From Xanthobacter aminoxidans (GTDB lineage Bacteria; Pseudomonadota; Alphaproteobacteria; Rhizobiales; Xanthobacteraceae), in contig NZ_JAMJXC010000006.1 of assembly GCF_023571765.1 (NCBI RefSeq), positions 1-64,000 of the forward strand: a stretch of 64,000 bases of DNA. The letters run 5' to 3'. Under the pieces are notes generated by a model. It saw only the letters and a program-made list of their open reading frames with translations, was not told where the DNA came from and did no database searches. A program made the translations under genes and the position numbers. This document shows, piece by piece, positions 8,503-17,463 of the stretch (positions are counted from its first letter, which is position 1; each line of letters opens with the position of its first letter).

Positions 8503-8949
8503 ATGCCGGCGCTGCGCTTCATGCCGGTCCAGTCACAGGAGCGGCCGGTGGACGAGGCGCGGGACAAGAGAGACGGGATGACGCGAGGCTTCGAACGCCT
8601 CGCCGCGGCCGAGATACGCCTCGCCGGGTCTGCTCTCTCCGCAGCCGACCGCGAAACCCTCGCGCGCCTGCGCTCGGATATCGCGGCAGGTCTTGTGCTG
8701 CTGCTCAGCCGGGCAGATGGCTGCATCTCCCGGGCCGAGATGGCGGCCGCGGCAGCGCCGCTGAAACTGGTCCTTCCCGCAAACGTGATCGGGCGCCTGC
8801 CGGCCGCCGCGCGTCTCGCTGCGCTGGAACTTGTCGCCCTCGCCGAGGCGGTCAGCGCCGGACTCGCGGTGGCACAGGCGGCCGCGCCCCAAAACGAAAA
8901 GCCGCGACGGCGGCAGGACCGCCCGCGGCTTGAACTCGTCATTCCCTGA
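8503..8949 (+). CDS. Hypothetical protein in the RcdA/DUF1465 position
   Basis: A 148-residue Ala/Leu/Arg-rich, mostly helical protein with no recognised domain. In many alphaproteobacteria the gene between DUF1192 and rpmE encodes the ClpXP adaptor RcdA (DUF1465). This protein has a similar length and a GCISRAEM segment roughly where RcdA has GEMS, but the similarity is too weak to assign. An upstream GTG (8482) and a downstream ATG (8578, after AAGAGAGACGGG) are alternative starts. The C-terminus ends in a basic PRRRQDRPRLELVIP. Confidence 0.55.
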   Translation: MPALRFMPVQSQERPVDEARDKRDGMTRGFERLAAAEIRLAGSALSAADRETLARLRSDIAAGLVLLLSRADGCISRAEMAAAAAPLKLVLPANVIGRLPAAARLAALELVALAEAVSAGLAVAQAAAPQNEKPRRRQDRPRLELVIP

Positions 8950-9047
8950 GCCGGTCCCCTTGCGCGAACCGGTTGTGCGCTTGCGTCGCTGCGGCGGAGG
9001 CGCGCAGCTTCGCAGCGGCAGCGAGGGACCTGAAGGCCCCTCCGGCC

Positions 9048-9272
9048 TCAGCCCTTGAGGAGCGCGCCGAACTTGTTCTTGAAGCGGGACACGCGGCCGC
9101 CGCGGTCCATCAGCTGCTGGCTGCCGCCGGTCCACGCGGGATGGGTGCGCGGATCGATGTCGAGCTGGAGGGTGTCCCCCTCCTTGCCGTAGGTCGACCG
9201 GGTCGTGTACTCGGAACCGTCCGTCATCACCACCTTGATGAAGTGGTAATCGGGGTGGATGTCGCTCTTCAT
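9048..9272 (-). CDS. rpmE: 50S ribosomal protein L31
   Basis: A 74-residue bL31, the large-subunit protein bridging to the small subunit head. It begins [19 protein letters not shown] and contains HPAWTGG and [14 protein letters not shown]. The zinc-binding cysteines of the C+ form are absent, as is usual for alphaproteobacterial L31. Confidence 0.97.
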   Translation of the reverse strand: MKSDIHPDYHFIKVVMTDGSEYTTRSTYGKEGDTLQLDIDPRTHPAWTGGSQQLMDRGGRVSRFKNKFGALLKG

Positions 9273-9360
9273 TGGTTCAATCCTTTATCGCCACGCCCGC
9301 CCCGCCGGGGGAGGCAGCGTCAATTTCGGTTCCTGACGGAAGTGGCGGGTCTATAGCCGA

Positions 9361-11184
9361 GTGGATGCCTTGACACAAGCCGACACCTCATCTGCCCCTG
9401 TCGACAGCCCCGAAACCCGCGCCGACGCTGAGAAGCGCAGGCGCGACCTGAAGCCGCTGGCGGGCCTTGCACCCTATCTGAAGCGGTATCGCGGCCGGGT
9501 GGCGGGGGCGCTCTGTGCGCTGCTGGCCGCTGCGCTCGCCACGCTCGCGCTGCCCATCGCGGTGCGGCGCATGATCGATTTCGGCTTCGCCGAGGACCAT
9601 GCGGGGCTCGTGGACCAGTATTTCGGTGTGCTGGTGGCGGTGGCCGCGGTGCTCGCGCTCGCGTCCGCCTGCCGATACTACCTCGTCACCACCCTCGGCG
9701 AGCGGATCGTTTCGGACCTGCGCACGGCGGTGTTCGCCCGCCTCGTGACGCTGGACGGCGCCTTCTACGATTCGGCCCGCTCGGGCGAGCTCACCTCCCG
9801 GCTTACTGCCGACACCACGCAATTGAAGTCCGCGGTTGGCGCCTCCGCCTCTACGGCCCTGCGCAATCTCATGATGTGCATCGGCTCGGTGGCGATGATG
9901 GTCGTGACGAGCCCCCGCCTCTCCGGCCTCGTGCTGGTGGCCATTCCCATCATCGTGCTGCCGTTGATGGCTTCAGGCCGCAAGGTGCGCCGTCTGACCC
10001 GGCAGGCGCAGGACACCCTCGCCGATGCGTCCGCCTATGCCGCCGAAGCGCTGAACAGCATGCGCGCGCTGCAGGCGGCGAGTGCCGAGGGCGTGGCGCG
10101 GCAGCGTTTCGACGGCGCTGTGGAAGAGGCCTTCGGTGCCGCCCGGCAGGCGACCCAGGCCCGCGGCTGGCTCACTGGTATCGCCATCTTTCTGGTGTTC
10201 GGTTCGGTGGTGGCGGTGCTGTGGGCGGGTGCCCAGTCGGTGCTGGCCGGCACGATGACTTCGGGCGCTCTGGGCCAGTTCGTGCTCTATGCGGTGCTCG
10301 CTGCTGCCTCTCTCGGCAACCTTTCCGAGACCTGGGGCGAGATGTCGGCCGCCGCCGGCGCTGCCGAGCGCATCGGCGAACTGCTCAAGGTCGAGCCTCA
10401 GGTGCGCCCGCCGGCTCGCCCGGTGTCGCTACCGGGGCGGGTGAGCGGTGCCATCCGCTTCGACGAGGTGTCCTTCTCCTATCCCACGCGGCCCGATCAA
10501 TCGGCGCTCGCTGCCATCGCCTTCTCCATCCGGCCGGGGGAGCGGGTGGCCCTCGTCGGCCCGTCAGGGGCTGGCAAGAGCACCGTGTTCCAGCTGCTGG
10601 AGCGTTTCTACGACCCGCAGGCCGGGCGCATCCTGCTCGACGACATCGATATCCGCGAGGCGGATCCCGTCGCCGTGCGGCGGCAGATGGCGCTGGTGCC
10701 GCAGGAGGTGGCCATCTTCGCCGACAGCGTGCGGGCGAACATCCGCCTCGGACGCCCCGAGGCCACCGACGCCGAGGTGGAGGAGGCCGGCCGCGCAGCG
10801 CTGGTGGATGAATTCGTCGCCCGCCTGCCGCAGGGCTGGGACACCATGGTGGGCGAGCGCGGCGTGATGCTTTCCGGTGGCCAGCGGCAACGCATCGTCA
10901 TCGCCCGCGCCATCCTGCGCGGCGCGCCCATTCTCCTGCTCGACGAGGCCACGAGCGCCCTCGATGCGGAAAGCGAGACACTGGTCCAGACCGCGCTGGA
11001 GCGGTCGATGGAAGGGCGGACCACCTTGGTCATCGCCCATCGCCTTTCCACGGTTCTGTCGGCCGATCGCATCCTGGTGATGGAAGCCGGTCGCATCGTG
11101 GACGAGGGCACCCATGCGGAACTGGTCGCCAAGGGCGGCCTCTACGCACGCCTCGCGCAGCTCCAGTTCCACGCGGCGGCGTAG
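9361..11184 (+). CDS. ABC exporter, fused permease-ATPase (MsbA/ABCB type)
   Basis: A 607-residue half-transporter. Six membrane helices occupy roughly residues 40-320. The nucleotide-binding domain has Walker A GPSGAGKST, Q-loop VPQEVAIF, signature LSGGQRQRI, Walker B ILLLDEATSALD and the H-loop AHRLST. It should homodimerise in the inner membrane and export lipids or hydrophobic compounds. In Rhizobiales this gene follows rpmE divergently, as here. The start is GTG at 9361; an in-frame TTG at 9370 is possible. The N-terminus is soluble and acidic before the first helix (ALCALLAAALATLALPIAV). Confidence 0.92.
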   Translation: MDALTQADTSSAPVDSPETRADAEKRRRDLKPLAGLAPYLKRYRGRVAGALCALLAAALATLALPIAVRRMIDFGFAEDHAGLVDQYFGVLVAVAAVLALASACRYYLVTTLGERIVSDLRTAVFARLVTLDGAFYDSARSGELTSRLTADTTQLKSAVGASASTALRNLMMCIGSVAMMVVTSPRLSGLVLVAIPIIVLPLMASGRKVRRLTRQAQDTLADASAYAAEALNSMRALQAASAEGVARQRFDGAVEEAFGAARQATQARGWLTGIAIFLVFGSVVAVLWAGAQSVLAGTMTSGALGQFVLYAVLAAASLGNLSETWGEMSAAAGAAERIGELLKVEPQVRPPARPVSLPGRVSGAIRFDEVSFSYPTRPDQSALAAIAFSIRPGERVALVGPSGAGKSTVFQLLERFYDPQAGRILLDDIDIREADPVAVRRQMALVPQEVAIFADSVRANIRLGRPEATDAEVEEAGRAALVDEFVARLPQGWDTMVGERGVMLSGGQRQRIVIARAILRGAPILLLDEATSALDAESETLVQTALERSMEGRTTLVIAHRLSTVLSADRILVMEAGRIVDEGTHAELVAKGGLYARLAQLQFHAAA

Positions 11185-11187
11185 GCC

Positions 11188-11688
11188 TCAGGCGCCACGC
11201 CACTCCATCCGGTACGTCAGGCGGCCGGACATGGGATTGGCGCCTTCGGAGACGATGGCGAGCCCCATCTTCTCGTAAAAGCGCACGGCGCGTGGGTTGT
11301 CCTGGTTCACGTCGAGGGCGACGAGGGCAGGGGAGAGCCGGCGCGCCTCCGCCATGAGCGCCTCGGCCGCGCCCTTGCCCCAGGCGCGAGGCGCTACTGC
11401 GAGCTGGTCGAGATAGCCCGTGCCGGGATGGATGACGACGAAGCCGGCGACGGGGCCGTCCTTGTGCCCCTCCCGTGCCACGCGGATCAGCGCGCCGCCG
11501 GCGGCCAGGCTATCCAGATGGCTTTCCAGCCAAGGCAGGCGTGCGGGAAAATCGATATCGGGCATCGTCTTCGCCCAGGTCTCCACCCACAATTGCGCCA
11601 TGGCTGGCCGGTCCTGAGGCGTCGCCGCAGCGAGAGCGTAGGCAGGAACGGGCTCTTGGGGCGGTTCTTGGGCGGTCTGGTCGGACAT
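11188..11688 (-). CDS. GNAT family N-acetyltransferase
   Basis: A 166-residue acetyl-CoA-dependent acyltransferase. The fold is recognised from VAGFVVIHPGTGYLDQLAVAPRAWGKGAAEALMAEARRL (the acetyl-CoA pyrophosphate loop is within RAWGKGAAE) and from LDVNQDNPRAVRFYEKMGLAIVSEG (the conserved N-xx-A-xx-FY-xx-G end motif). The substrate is unknown. It converges on the ABC exporter with a 3-base gap. Confidence 0.88.
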   Translation of the reverse strand: MSDQTAQEPPQEPVPAYALAAATPQDRPAMAQLWVETWAKTMPDIDFPARLPWLESHLDSLAAGGALIRVAREGHKDGPVAGFVVIHPGTGYLDQLAVAPRAWGKGAAEALMAEARRLSPALVALDVNQDNPRAVRFYEKMGLAIVSEGANPMSGRLTYRMEWRGA

Positions 11689-11867
11689 GGCGGCTCCGGC
11701 GGTTGCCCCACACTGCGCCTGTCCGGTTGCCGTCGCTTTAATGCCTCCGCGGTTCAGGCCGGCAGCGGTTTCTCGATTAAAGGAAAGCAGGCGTGAATCG
11801 CGCAGTGCCCCCGTTCGGCGGTCGGCCTCCCGTGTGGGTCCCAGATGGGTGGTGACTGGCGCGGGGA

Positions 11868-12467
11868 TCAGTCCGCCTCCGGCTCGTTGACCGCGTCGAA
11901 GGCGAGGCGGATGGCGTGGTCGCGCACGTCGGGCGGCCAGCCGGCAGTCGTCTGCTCCAGCCCTGCCCGGTCGTCGGCAAACAGGGCGCGGGTGGCCTCC
12001 TCGTAGCCGGGGAGGTCGCCGGCCAATGCCTGCATGAAATGATAGGCCGCGGTCTGGGCTGCGCGCCGGTGCTGCTGCGGTGCGCCTCGCCGCCGGGCCT
12101 CATCCACCAAGCGGCGCAGCGTCGCTGAGGCGCCGCTCGGCTGGGCGGCGAGCCAGTCCCAGTGCCGCGGCAGCAGCGTCACCTCGCGTGCGACGACGCC
12201 CAGCTTCGGACGGCCGCGGCCCTTGCCGGGTGCCTTGGGCTCGGTGGCATCCGGTGTGGAGGGGGCATCGAGGCGGGCGAGGATTTCGGGATCGCTGCCG
12301 CGCAGGTCGAGATCGATGAGCCGCCCGGTGGCATCGTCGAAGACGAGCACGCTCTCTCCGGCCTCGGTTGCCGCCTTCGCCGCCAGCGCCACGTCGGCGA
12401 GGGGACCACGCCGGAGGAGGCGCGTTCCGGCAAAGGCGGTGCATGGTCTGGCGGGGGAGGGGGACAC
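11868..12467 (-). CDS. DUF2239 family protein
   Basis: A 199-residue protein matching DUF2239: CTAFAGTRLLRRGPLADVALAAK at the N-terminus, VLFVFDD-like VFDDATGRLIDLDLRG, the signature GRGRPKLGVVAREVTLLPRHW and a following WLAAQPSGASATLRRLVDEAR. The function is unknown. Its RPKLGVVAREVTLLPRHWDWL segment resembles a small DNA-binding or ribbon-helix-helix-like region seen across the family. It starts with GTG, preceded by AGGAG at a 7-base spacing. The 179-base gap toward the acetyltransferase gene shows nothing notable. Confidence 0.85.
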   Translation of the reverse strand: MSPSPARPCTAFAGTRLLRRGPLADVALAAKAATEAGESVLVFDDATGRLIDLDLRGSDPEILARLDAPSTPDATEPKAPGKGRGRPKLGVVAREVTLLPRHWDWLAAQPSGASATLRRLVDEARRRGAPQQHRRAAQTAAYHFMQALAGDLPGYEEATRALFADDRAGLEQTTAGWPPDVRDHAIRLAFDAVNEPEAD

Positions 12468-12544
12468 GGGTAGACTCCTGCTTTGGGCAGGAAAATACCC
12501 GGATGAAAATATCTGTCCAGCCCGATCATCCGGCAGCCAGCGGC

Positions 12545-12910
12545 TTATTCGCAGATGGTCAGAGTCACCGGATCAGCATCGGGCGGCACCAGTTCGGCCA
12601 TGGAGTGGCAGGTGCCGGCGATGCAGACCTGCCAATCGGCCGTGGCGCCGGAGCGGCGCAGGATCACCTCCCGCTGCGGCGCCAGTGTGGGATGGGCGAC
12701 GTAGAAGCCGCCCTTCAGCACGGCGCCCTCCGGCGGCTCCATACCGGCGCCCGAGCCTTGGACACGCACCTCGGTGAGCATGAGGCCGTCGGAGGTGGCG
12801 CGCCAGTCTTCCTGCCACGCGCTCTTCTGCACCGAATGGGTCCAGGCGAGGGTGATGGCGGCGGCGAGCCGCACCACCGTCGCGCCCGTCGCCAAACAGA
12901 CAAGGGCCAC
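12545..12910 (-). CDS. DUF1850 protein, TRAP transporter companion
   Basis: A 121-residue protein of the DUF1850 family, which accompanies fused TAXI-type TRAP permeases. The N-terminus MALVCLATGATVVRLAAA looks like a signal sequence or anchor. It is followed by ITLAWTHSVQKSAWQEDW, the family's W-x-HSVxK-xxWxE motif. Two cysteines, VCIAGTCHSM, could form a disulfide in the periplasm. Start is GTG, 3 bases after the stop of the permease gene, so it is the last gene of the TRAP unit. Its exact role in transport is not known. Confidence 0.85.
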   Translation of the reverse strand: MALVCLATGATVVRLAAAITLAWTHSVQKSAWQEDWRATSDGLMLTEVRVQGSGAGMEPPEGAVLKGGFYVAHPTLAPQREVILRRSGATADWQVCIAGTCHSMAELVPPDADPVTLTICE

Positions 12911-12913
12911 CCC

Positions 12914-15043
12914 TTAGGCCACGGCCGGACGCGACCGGTTCTTCCAGTAGTGCCAGCCGATGAAGGCGGCAGAGGCGGCAAAGCCGATCTCGTCGGTCAT
13001 GGGCAGTGCGAGGATGAGCAGCGCCGCAGCGGCGAAGGCGATGATGCGCTCGATGACGTTGAGCGGCGCCAGCAGATAGCCGGTGGCGGTTGCGGCCCAT
13101 AGGATGATCGCGACAATTGCCTTCACGAACACATAGGCGACCGCCGGCCAGAAGCCGATGAGATCGGCCATGGGGTCTCCGTTCTGCAGCATCAGCGCGG
13201 GAGCATAGACCGCCATGAACGGCACCACATATCCCGCCACCGCGATGCGCGTCGCGATCCAGCCGATGGTTTGTCCCGACGCCCCCGCGATGGGCGCCGC
13301 CGCGAAGGCGGCCAGCGCCACCGGCGGCGTGAGGTCGGCCATGATGCCGAAATAGAAGACGAACATATGAGAGACGATGAGCGGCACCCCGAGCGCCAGC
13401 AGCGCCGGGCCGGCGATGGAGGCGGTGATGATGTAGTTCGGGATGGTGGGTAGCCCCATGCCGAGGATGAGGCAGGCGATCATGGTCAGCACCAGCGACA
13501 GGAACAGCGAGTTCTTGCCCACCTCCACCACGAACGTTGCGAAGGTGGTGGCGACGCCGGTCAGGGTGAACACGCCGATCATTGTGCCCACCAGCGCGCA
13601 AGCGATGCCCACGGGCAGCGCGTTGCGGGCGCCGTCCGCCATGCTCTCGATGCTGATGCGCAGCGTCTCGCGCCCACCCTTCACGAAGAACAGGATCGCC
13701 ACCAGCACCGCGATGACCGTGGCGACGCCGTTGATGCCGTATTCGACGAAGCTCGCCGCCGACAGGCCGAGCACGATCCAGAACACTACCCTCAGCCCGT
13801 AAGGCCCGATCAACCGGGCCACCGGCGCGCCCAGCACGATGAGGGCGGTCAGCGCGAGACCCACCGTGCCAGCGAACAGCGGCGTGTAGCCGGAGAACAG
13901 CAGCCACACCAGCGCCGCCAGCGGCAGGATGAGGTACCAGTTGTTCTTGAGCGCCAGCCATGCATTGGGGCACTTGTCCTTGGGCAGGCCGGAGAGGCCG
14001 TCCTTGCCGGCCTCCAGATGCACCATGGCGAAGACGGTGAAGAAATAGAGGAAGGCCGGGATCACCGCCGCGGTTGCGATGGTGGCATAGGGGACATCGA
14101 TGGTCTCAGCCATGATGAAGGCGACCGCTCCCATCACCGGCGGCATGATCTGCCCGCCCATGGAGGCGGTGGCCTCCACCGCGCCGGCGAAGGCCGGCTT
14201 GTAGCCGAAGCGCTTCATGAGCGGGATGGTGAACTGTCCCGTGGTGACCACGTTGGCCACGCCCGAGCCGTTGATGGTGCCCATCAGCGCCGAGGAGATC
14301 ACCGCCACCTTGGCCGGGCCGCCCTTGGCGTGGCCCACCGTGCCCATGGCGAGGTCGTTGAACAGCTGGATCATCCCGGCGCGCTCAAGAAAGGCGCCGA
14401 ACAGGATGAACAGGAAGATGAAGGAGGAGGAGACGTAGGTGGGCGTGCCGTAGATGCCCTCGGTGCCGAGGAACATCTGGTCCACCACCTGCACATAGTC
14501 GAACGGGCGGTGATCGAGGGGCGCGGGCAGGTATTCGCCGAACAGGCCGTAAAGAATGAAGCCGCCGCACATGATGGGCAGCGAGGCGCCCATGAGCCGG
14601 CGCGAGCCCTCGAAGACCAGGGCCACGGCAATTGTGCCGACCACGATGTCTAGGGTGGAGGGGTCGCCCGCGCGCTGGATCAGCGCGGCGTAGAACACCC
14701 AATGATAAAGCCCGACGATGAAGGAGAAGATGCCGAGGCCCCACAGCACGAGGCGCTCGGTGCCGGTCTTGTGGTTGGCGGCGATGGCGAAAACCACCAG
14801 AAGCAGGAAGCCCACATGGATCGAGCGCACCACCTGGCTGGCGAGCGGGCTCCAGGCCGCCGTGATGACCTGGAAGGTGGAGAAGGCCACCGCAATCCAG
14901 AACACCGTGCGGCCCCACGTCCCCGGCCCCCAGGTGAGGTCGAGCAGCGCGTCATCCACCACCACGGGCGCGCCGTGCTCGGGATTGTTGACGTCGTGGC
15001 TCACCGGCGGGGCGGTCTGCGGGGTGTGGAGCGAGGAGGTCAT
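12914..15043 (-). CDS. TRAP transporter fused permease (TAXI type)
   Basis: A 709-residue membrane protein in which the small four-helix DctQ-like unit is fused before the large DctM-like unit, the 4TM/12TM arrangement of TAXI-TRAP systems. Recognisable DctM elements include VEATASMGGQIMPPVMGAVAFIMAE and GMGLPTIPNYIITASIAGPALLALGV. It takes up a solute from the TAXI binding protein encoded just upstream, using a sodium or proton gradient. The substrate is undetermined; TAXI systems often carry organic acids or amino acids. ATG preceded by GCGAGCC and the binding-protein gene 100 bases away. Confidence 0.93.
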   Translation of the reverse strand: MTSSLHTPQTAPPVSHDVNNPEHGAPVVVDDALLDLTWGPGTWGRTVFWIAVAFSTFQVITAAWSPLASQVVRSIHVGFLLLVVFAIAANHKTGTERLVLWGLGIFSFIVGLYHWVFYAALIQRAGDPSTLDIVVGTIAVALVFEGSRRLMGASLPIMCGGFILYGLFGEYLPAPLDHRPFDYVQVVDQMFLGTEGIYGTPTYVSSSFIFLFILFGAFLERAGMIQLFNDLAMGTVGHAKGGPAKVAVISSALMGTINGSGVANVVTTGQFTIPLMKRFGYKPAFAGAVEATASMGGQIMPPVMGAVAFIMAETIDVPYATIATAAVIPAFLYFFTVFAMVHLEAGKDGLSGLPKDKCPNAWLALKNNWYLILPLAALVWLLFSGYTPLFAGTVGLALTALIVLGAPVARLIGPYGLRVVFWIVLGLSAASFVEYGINGVATVIAVLVAILFFVKGGRETLRISIESMADGARNALPVGIACALVGTMIGVFTLTGVATTFATFVVEVGKNSLFLSLVLTMIACLILGMGLPTIPNYIITASIAGPALLALGVPLIVSHMFVFYFGIMADLTPPVALAAFAAAPIAGASGQTIGWIATRIAVAGYVVPFMAVYAPALMLQNGDPMADLIGFWPAVAYVFVKAIVAIILWAATATGYLLAPLNVIERIIAFAAAALLILALPMTDEIGFAASAAFIGWHYWKNRSRPAVA

Positions 15044-15143
15044 GGATCAGGGCTCGCGGCGGCTGGCACGGTCTGGAACGGGAAACGGCGGCGCTGGAGC
15101 GCGCCGCCGGCAAGGCAATCGAGCGGGCGTGTCGCCCCCCGGA

Positions 15144-16121
15144 TCAGGGCGTGACGCCCTTTTCCTTGAAGAACTTTTCCGCCCCGGGATGGAACGCCAC
15201 CGGCGAACCCTTCATGGCATTAGCGAGGGTGATGGACTTCGCCGCGGAATGGGCCGCGGCCAGTTCCGGCAGGTTCTCGTAGATGGCCTTGGTGATGGCG
15301 TAGACCTCGTCGTCCTTCAGATCGGACCTGGTGACGAGGAAATTCGGCACGGCGGCCGTCGCCACGTCCGCGCTCTGGCCCTCATACGTACCCGCTGGGA
15401 TGGTGGTCTTGAGATAGGGTGCGCCGATCTTGTCGATCACCGCGCCGGGCACCTCCACCACCACGATCGGCACAGAGTTCGCGAGATCCTTGATGGAGGC
15501 GACGCCGAGGCCGGCGGACTGCAGCGTGGCGTCGAGCTGGCGATTCTTCATCAGCTCCACGGATTCGGCGAAGGGCAGGTATTCGATCTTTCCGAGGTCC
15601 TCATATTTGAGGCCGGCCGCATTGAGAATGGCGCGGGCATTGAGTTCCGTGCCGGACTTGGGCGCGCCCACGGAGAGGCGCTTGCCCTTGAGATCGGCGA
15701 TGGTCTTGATGCCGGAATCCTTGGAGGCCACGATCTGGATGTAGTTGGGATAGATGCCGCCCAGCGCCCGCACCTTGGTGAGCGGGGTCTTGAAGCCGGC
15801 CTCTTCCTTGCCGGCCGCGCCGTCGGCGAGGCTGTCCGCGAGGGTGAAGGCGACCTCGCCCTTGCCCTGCTGGATGAGGTTCAGATTCTCCACCGACGCC
15901 TTGGTCGCCTGCACCGAGGGGCGGGTGCCCGGCACCTTCTCGCCGATGACCTTCGAGATTGCGACGCCAAGCGGATAATAGACTCCGGACGTCCCGCCGG
16001 TGAGGACGTTGACGAACTCGGCCCGTGCGGCCGCCGGGGCGAGGGCGAGCGCGCAGGAGAGGGCGGCTGCGGCGAGATGGGCGGGTCGAAAGGCTTTGGC
16101 TGCGGCGGACAGGCGCTGCAT
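15144..16121 (-). CDS. TAXI family TRAP solute-binding protein
   Basis: A 325-residue periplasmic binding protein. A signal peptide ends near ALAPAAARA-EF. The mature protein begins FVNVLTGGTSGVYYPLGVAISKVI, the classic TAXI opening, and includes KGKRLSVGAPKSGTELNARAIL. It delivers a ligand to the fused permease downstream. The first gene of a three-gene minus-strand unit (binding protein, permease, DUF1850). The ligand is unknown. Confidence 0.93.
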   Translation of the reverse strand: MQRLSAAAKAFRPAHLAAAALSCALALAPAAARAEFVNVLTGGTSGVYYPLGVAISKVIGEKVPGTRPSVQATKASVENLNLIQQGKGEVAFTLADSLADGAAGKEEAGFKTPLTKVRALGGIYPNYIQIVASKDSGIKTIADLKGKRLSVGAPKSGTELNARAILNAAGLKYEDLGKIEYLPFAESVELMKNRQLDATLQSAGLGVASIKDLANSVPIVVVEVPGAVIDKIGAPYLKTTIPAGTYEGQSADVATAAVPNFLVTRSDLKDDEVYAITKAIYENLPELAAAHSAAKSITLANAMKGSPVAFHPGAEKFFKEKGVTP

Positions 16122-16200
16122 TGGCGTGCTCCCTTGTTATCGATCGTTGCAGGGAGGCTACCGTCTCGCACCGTAAAGGCCAGCGCCTTTCTGACTCTTG

Positions 16201-16212
16201 CGACTAAAGTCG
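16201..16212. promoter_or_regulatory. Short palindrome upstream of TAXI gene
   Basis: CGACT-aa-AGTCG, extended by partial symmetry on both sides, lies 80 bases upstream of the TAXI start and downstream of nnrS. It could be an operator for the TRAP unit. No regulator is adjacent. Confidence 0.3.
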
Positions 16213-16251
16213 TATGCGTGGTTGCCGGGTATGGCCAAGCTTCATCCGACC

Positions 16252-17430
16252 TCAGCTCCGTCGTACCAGCATCGGCCCGTAGATGACGACGAAGCCGGCG
16301 AACGCGACGCACCAGAAGGCGGCCGCGGCCAGCATGAGCGGTGCCATCCATTGAGGGAGGCAAGCCATGGCGACGCGCGCCACAAGTGCTGCAACGACAA
16401 GGAGATAGACCGCGACGGTGCCGGGCGTTGCGGCTAGCGCCTGGCCGGAATGGCCGAGGGTCGCCCGTGTCATCATGGCCAAAGTCATGCCGCCGATGCC
16501 ACCGATGGCCCACACGTGGAGCCCGACGGCGGGTGGCACATGATCCGGCGCCAGCGCCGTCGCTCCGGCCGCGAGGAAACCCAGCGCCACCAGCAGGAAG
16601 GCGCCGTGCAGCACCAGAACCAGCGGGTCGGCGAAGGTCCGCCAGCCGCGCCAGCGGGCGAGCCGGGCCAGGGATGCAAGGCCGCCCGCGATCAGCGCGA
16701 TGCCCGTCAAACCCTTGTCGGGAAAGGCGATCCAGCCAATGAGCGCCAGCGCGGAAATGCCGAGCGCATAGGCATCCCAGCGGTCGAACGGCGCGGGCCG
16801 TTGTTCATTCGGCCGCCGGGCCAGCCAGTTGCCGGTGAAGCTCGGCACCACCCGGCCGCCGAACAGGAGGATGAGGAAGACGATCAGTGCCAGAGCCGCC
16901 CGCCCCGCATGGTCGGCATCGCCGGTGAAATGGGCTTCCAGATGGAAGGCGAGATTGGCGCCGGCGAGCAGGCCCACCACAGCTATAACTTTGAGATTGC
17001 GCCAGTTTTTCCCCGCCGTGACCTCCCGCGCCACGACCAGCGCGAAGACGGCGAGAAAGGCCACGTCGATCACCGCCGCCGTGGCCCAGCCGATCTTGGC
17101 GGAGACGAGCACGGCGGCGCGGCCCGCAAACCAAAGCAGGACAAGGCTTCCGAGAGCATTTCCCGCCACCGGCAGGCGGCCGGTCCAGTTGGGGATGGCG
17201 GTGAGGAGAAAGCCGGCGATGACGGCGGCGCCGTAGCCGAACAGCATCTCGTGGGCGTGCCATTCCACAGCGGAAAATGCAGTCGGAATAATGACTTCGC
17301 CCAGAAACGCCGCCGGCCAGACGGCGATGGCGACGAGGGCGAACAGGCCGGCGCCGAGGAAGAAGGGGCGGAAGCCCCGGCTCAGCACGGCGAGGCCGGT
17401 GAAGGCGCGGACAGTGGCGGCGGTGCGCAT
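16252..17430 (-). CDS. nnrS: NnrS family haem-copper membrane protein
   Basis: A 392-residue protein with about 12 membrane helices. It starts with LSRGFRPFFLGAGLFALVAI and has EWHAHEMLFGYGAAVIAGFLLTAIPNWTG, the NnrS hallmark with conserved histidines, then LHVWAIGGIGGMTLAMMTRATLGHSG. NnrS is linked to nitric oxide tolerance and denitrification regulons. Here it closes the nar gene string, 33 bases after moaA, which suggests it helps cope with NO formed during nitrate respiration. No nitrite or NO reductase genes are in the window. Confidence 0.92.
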   Translation of the reverse strand: MRTAATVRAFTGLAVLSRGFRPFFLGAGLFALVAIAVWPAAFLGEVIIPTAFSAVEWHAHEMLFGYGAAVIAGFLLTAIPNWTGRLPVAGNALGSLVLLWFAGRAAVLVSAKIGWATAAVIDVAFLAVFALVVAREVTAGKNWRNLKVIAVVGLLAGANLAFHLEAHFTGDADHAGRAALALIVFLILLFGGRVVPSFTGNWLARRPNEQRPAPFDRWDAYALGISALALIGWIAFPDKGLTGIALIAGGLASLARLARWRGWRTFADPLVLVLHGAFLLVALGFLAAGATALAPDHVPPAVGLHVWAIGGIGGMTLAMMTRATLGHSGQALAATPGTVAVYLLVVAALVARVAMACLPQWMAPLMLAAAAFWCVAFAGFVVIYGPMLVRRS

Positions 17431-17463
17431 GGCTATAGTCCTGAAATATAGAAAGAATTTTTC

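Noticed and set aside
8334-8942. A 202-codon minus-strand frame opposite the unknown gene at 8503
   Set aside because: Ser/Arg/Ala-rich with no sensible fold; the plus-strand product has more ordinary composition, though neither is certain.
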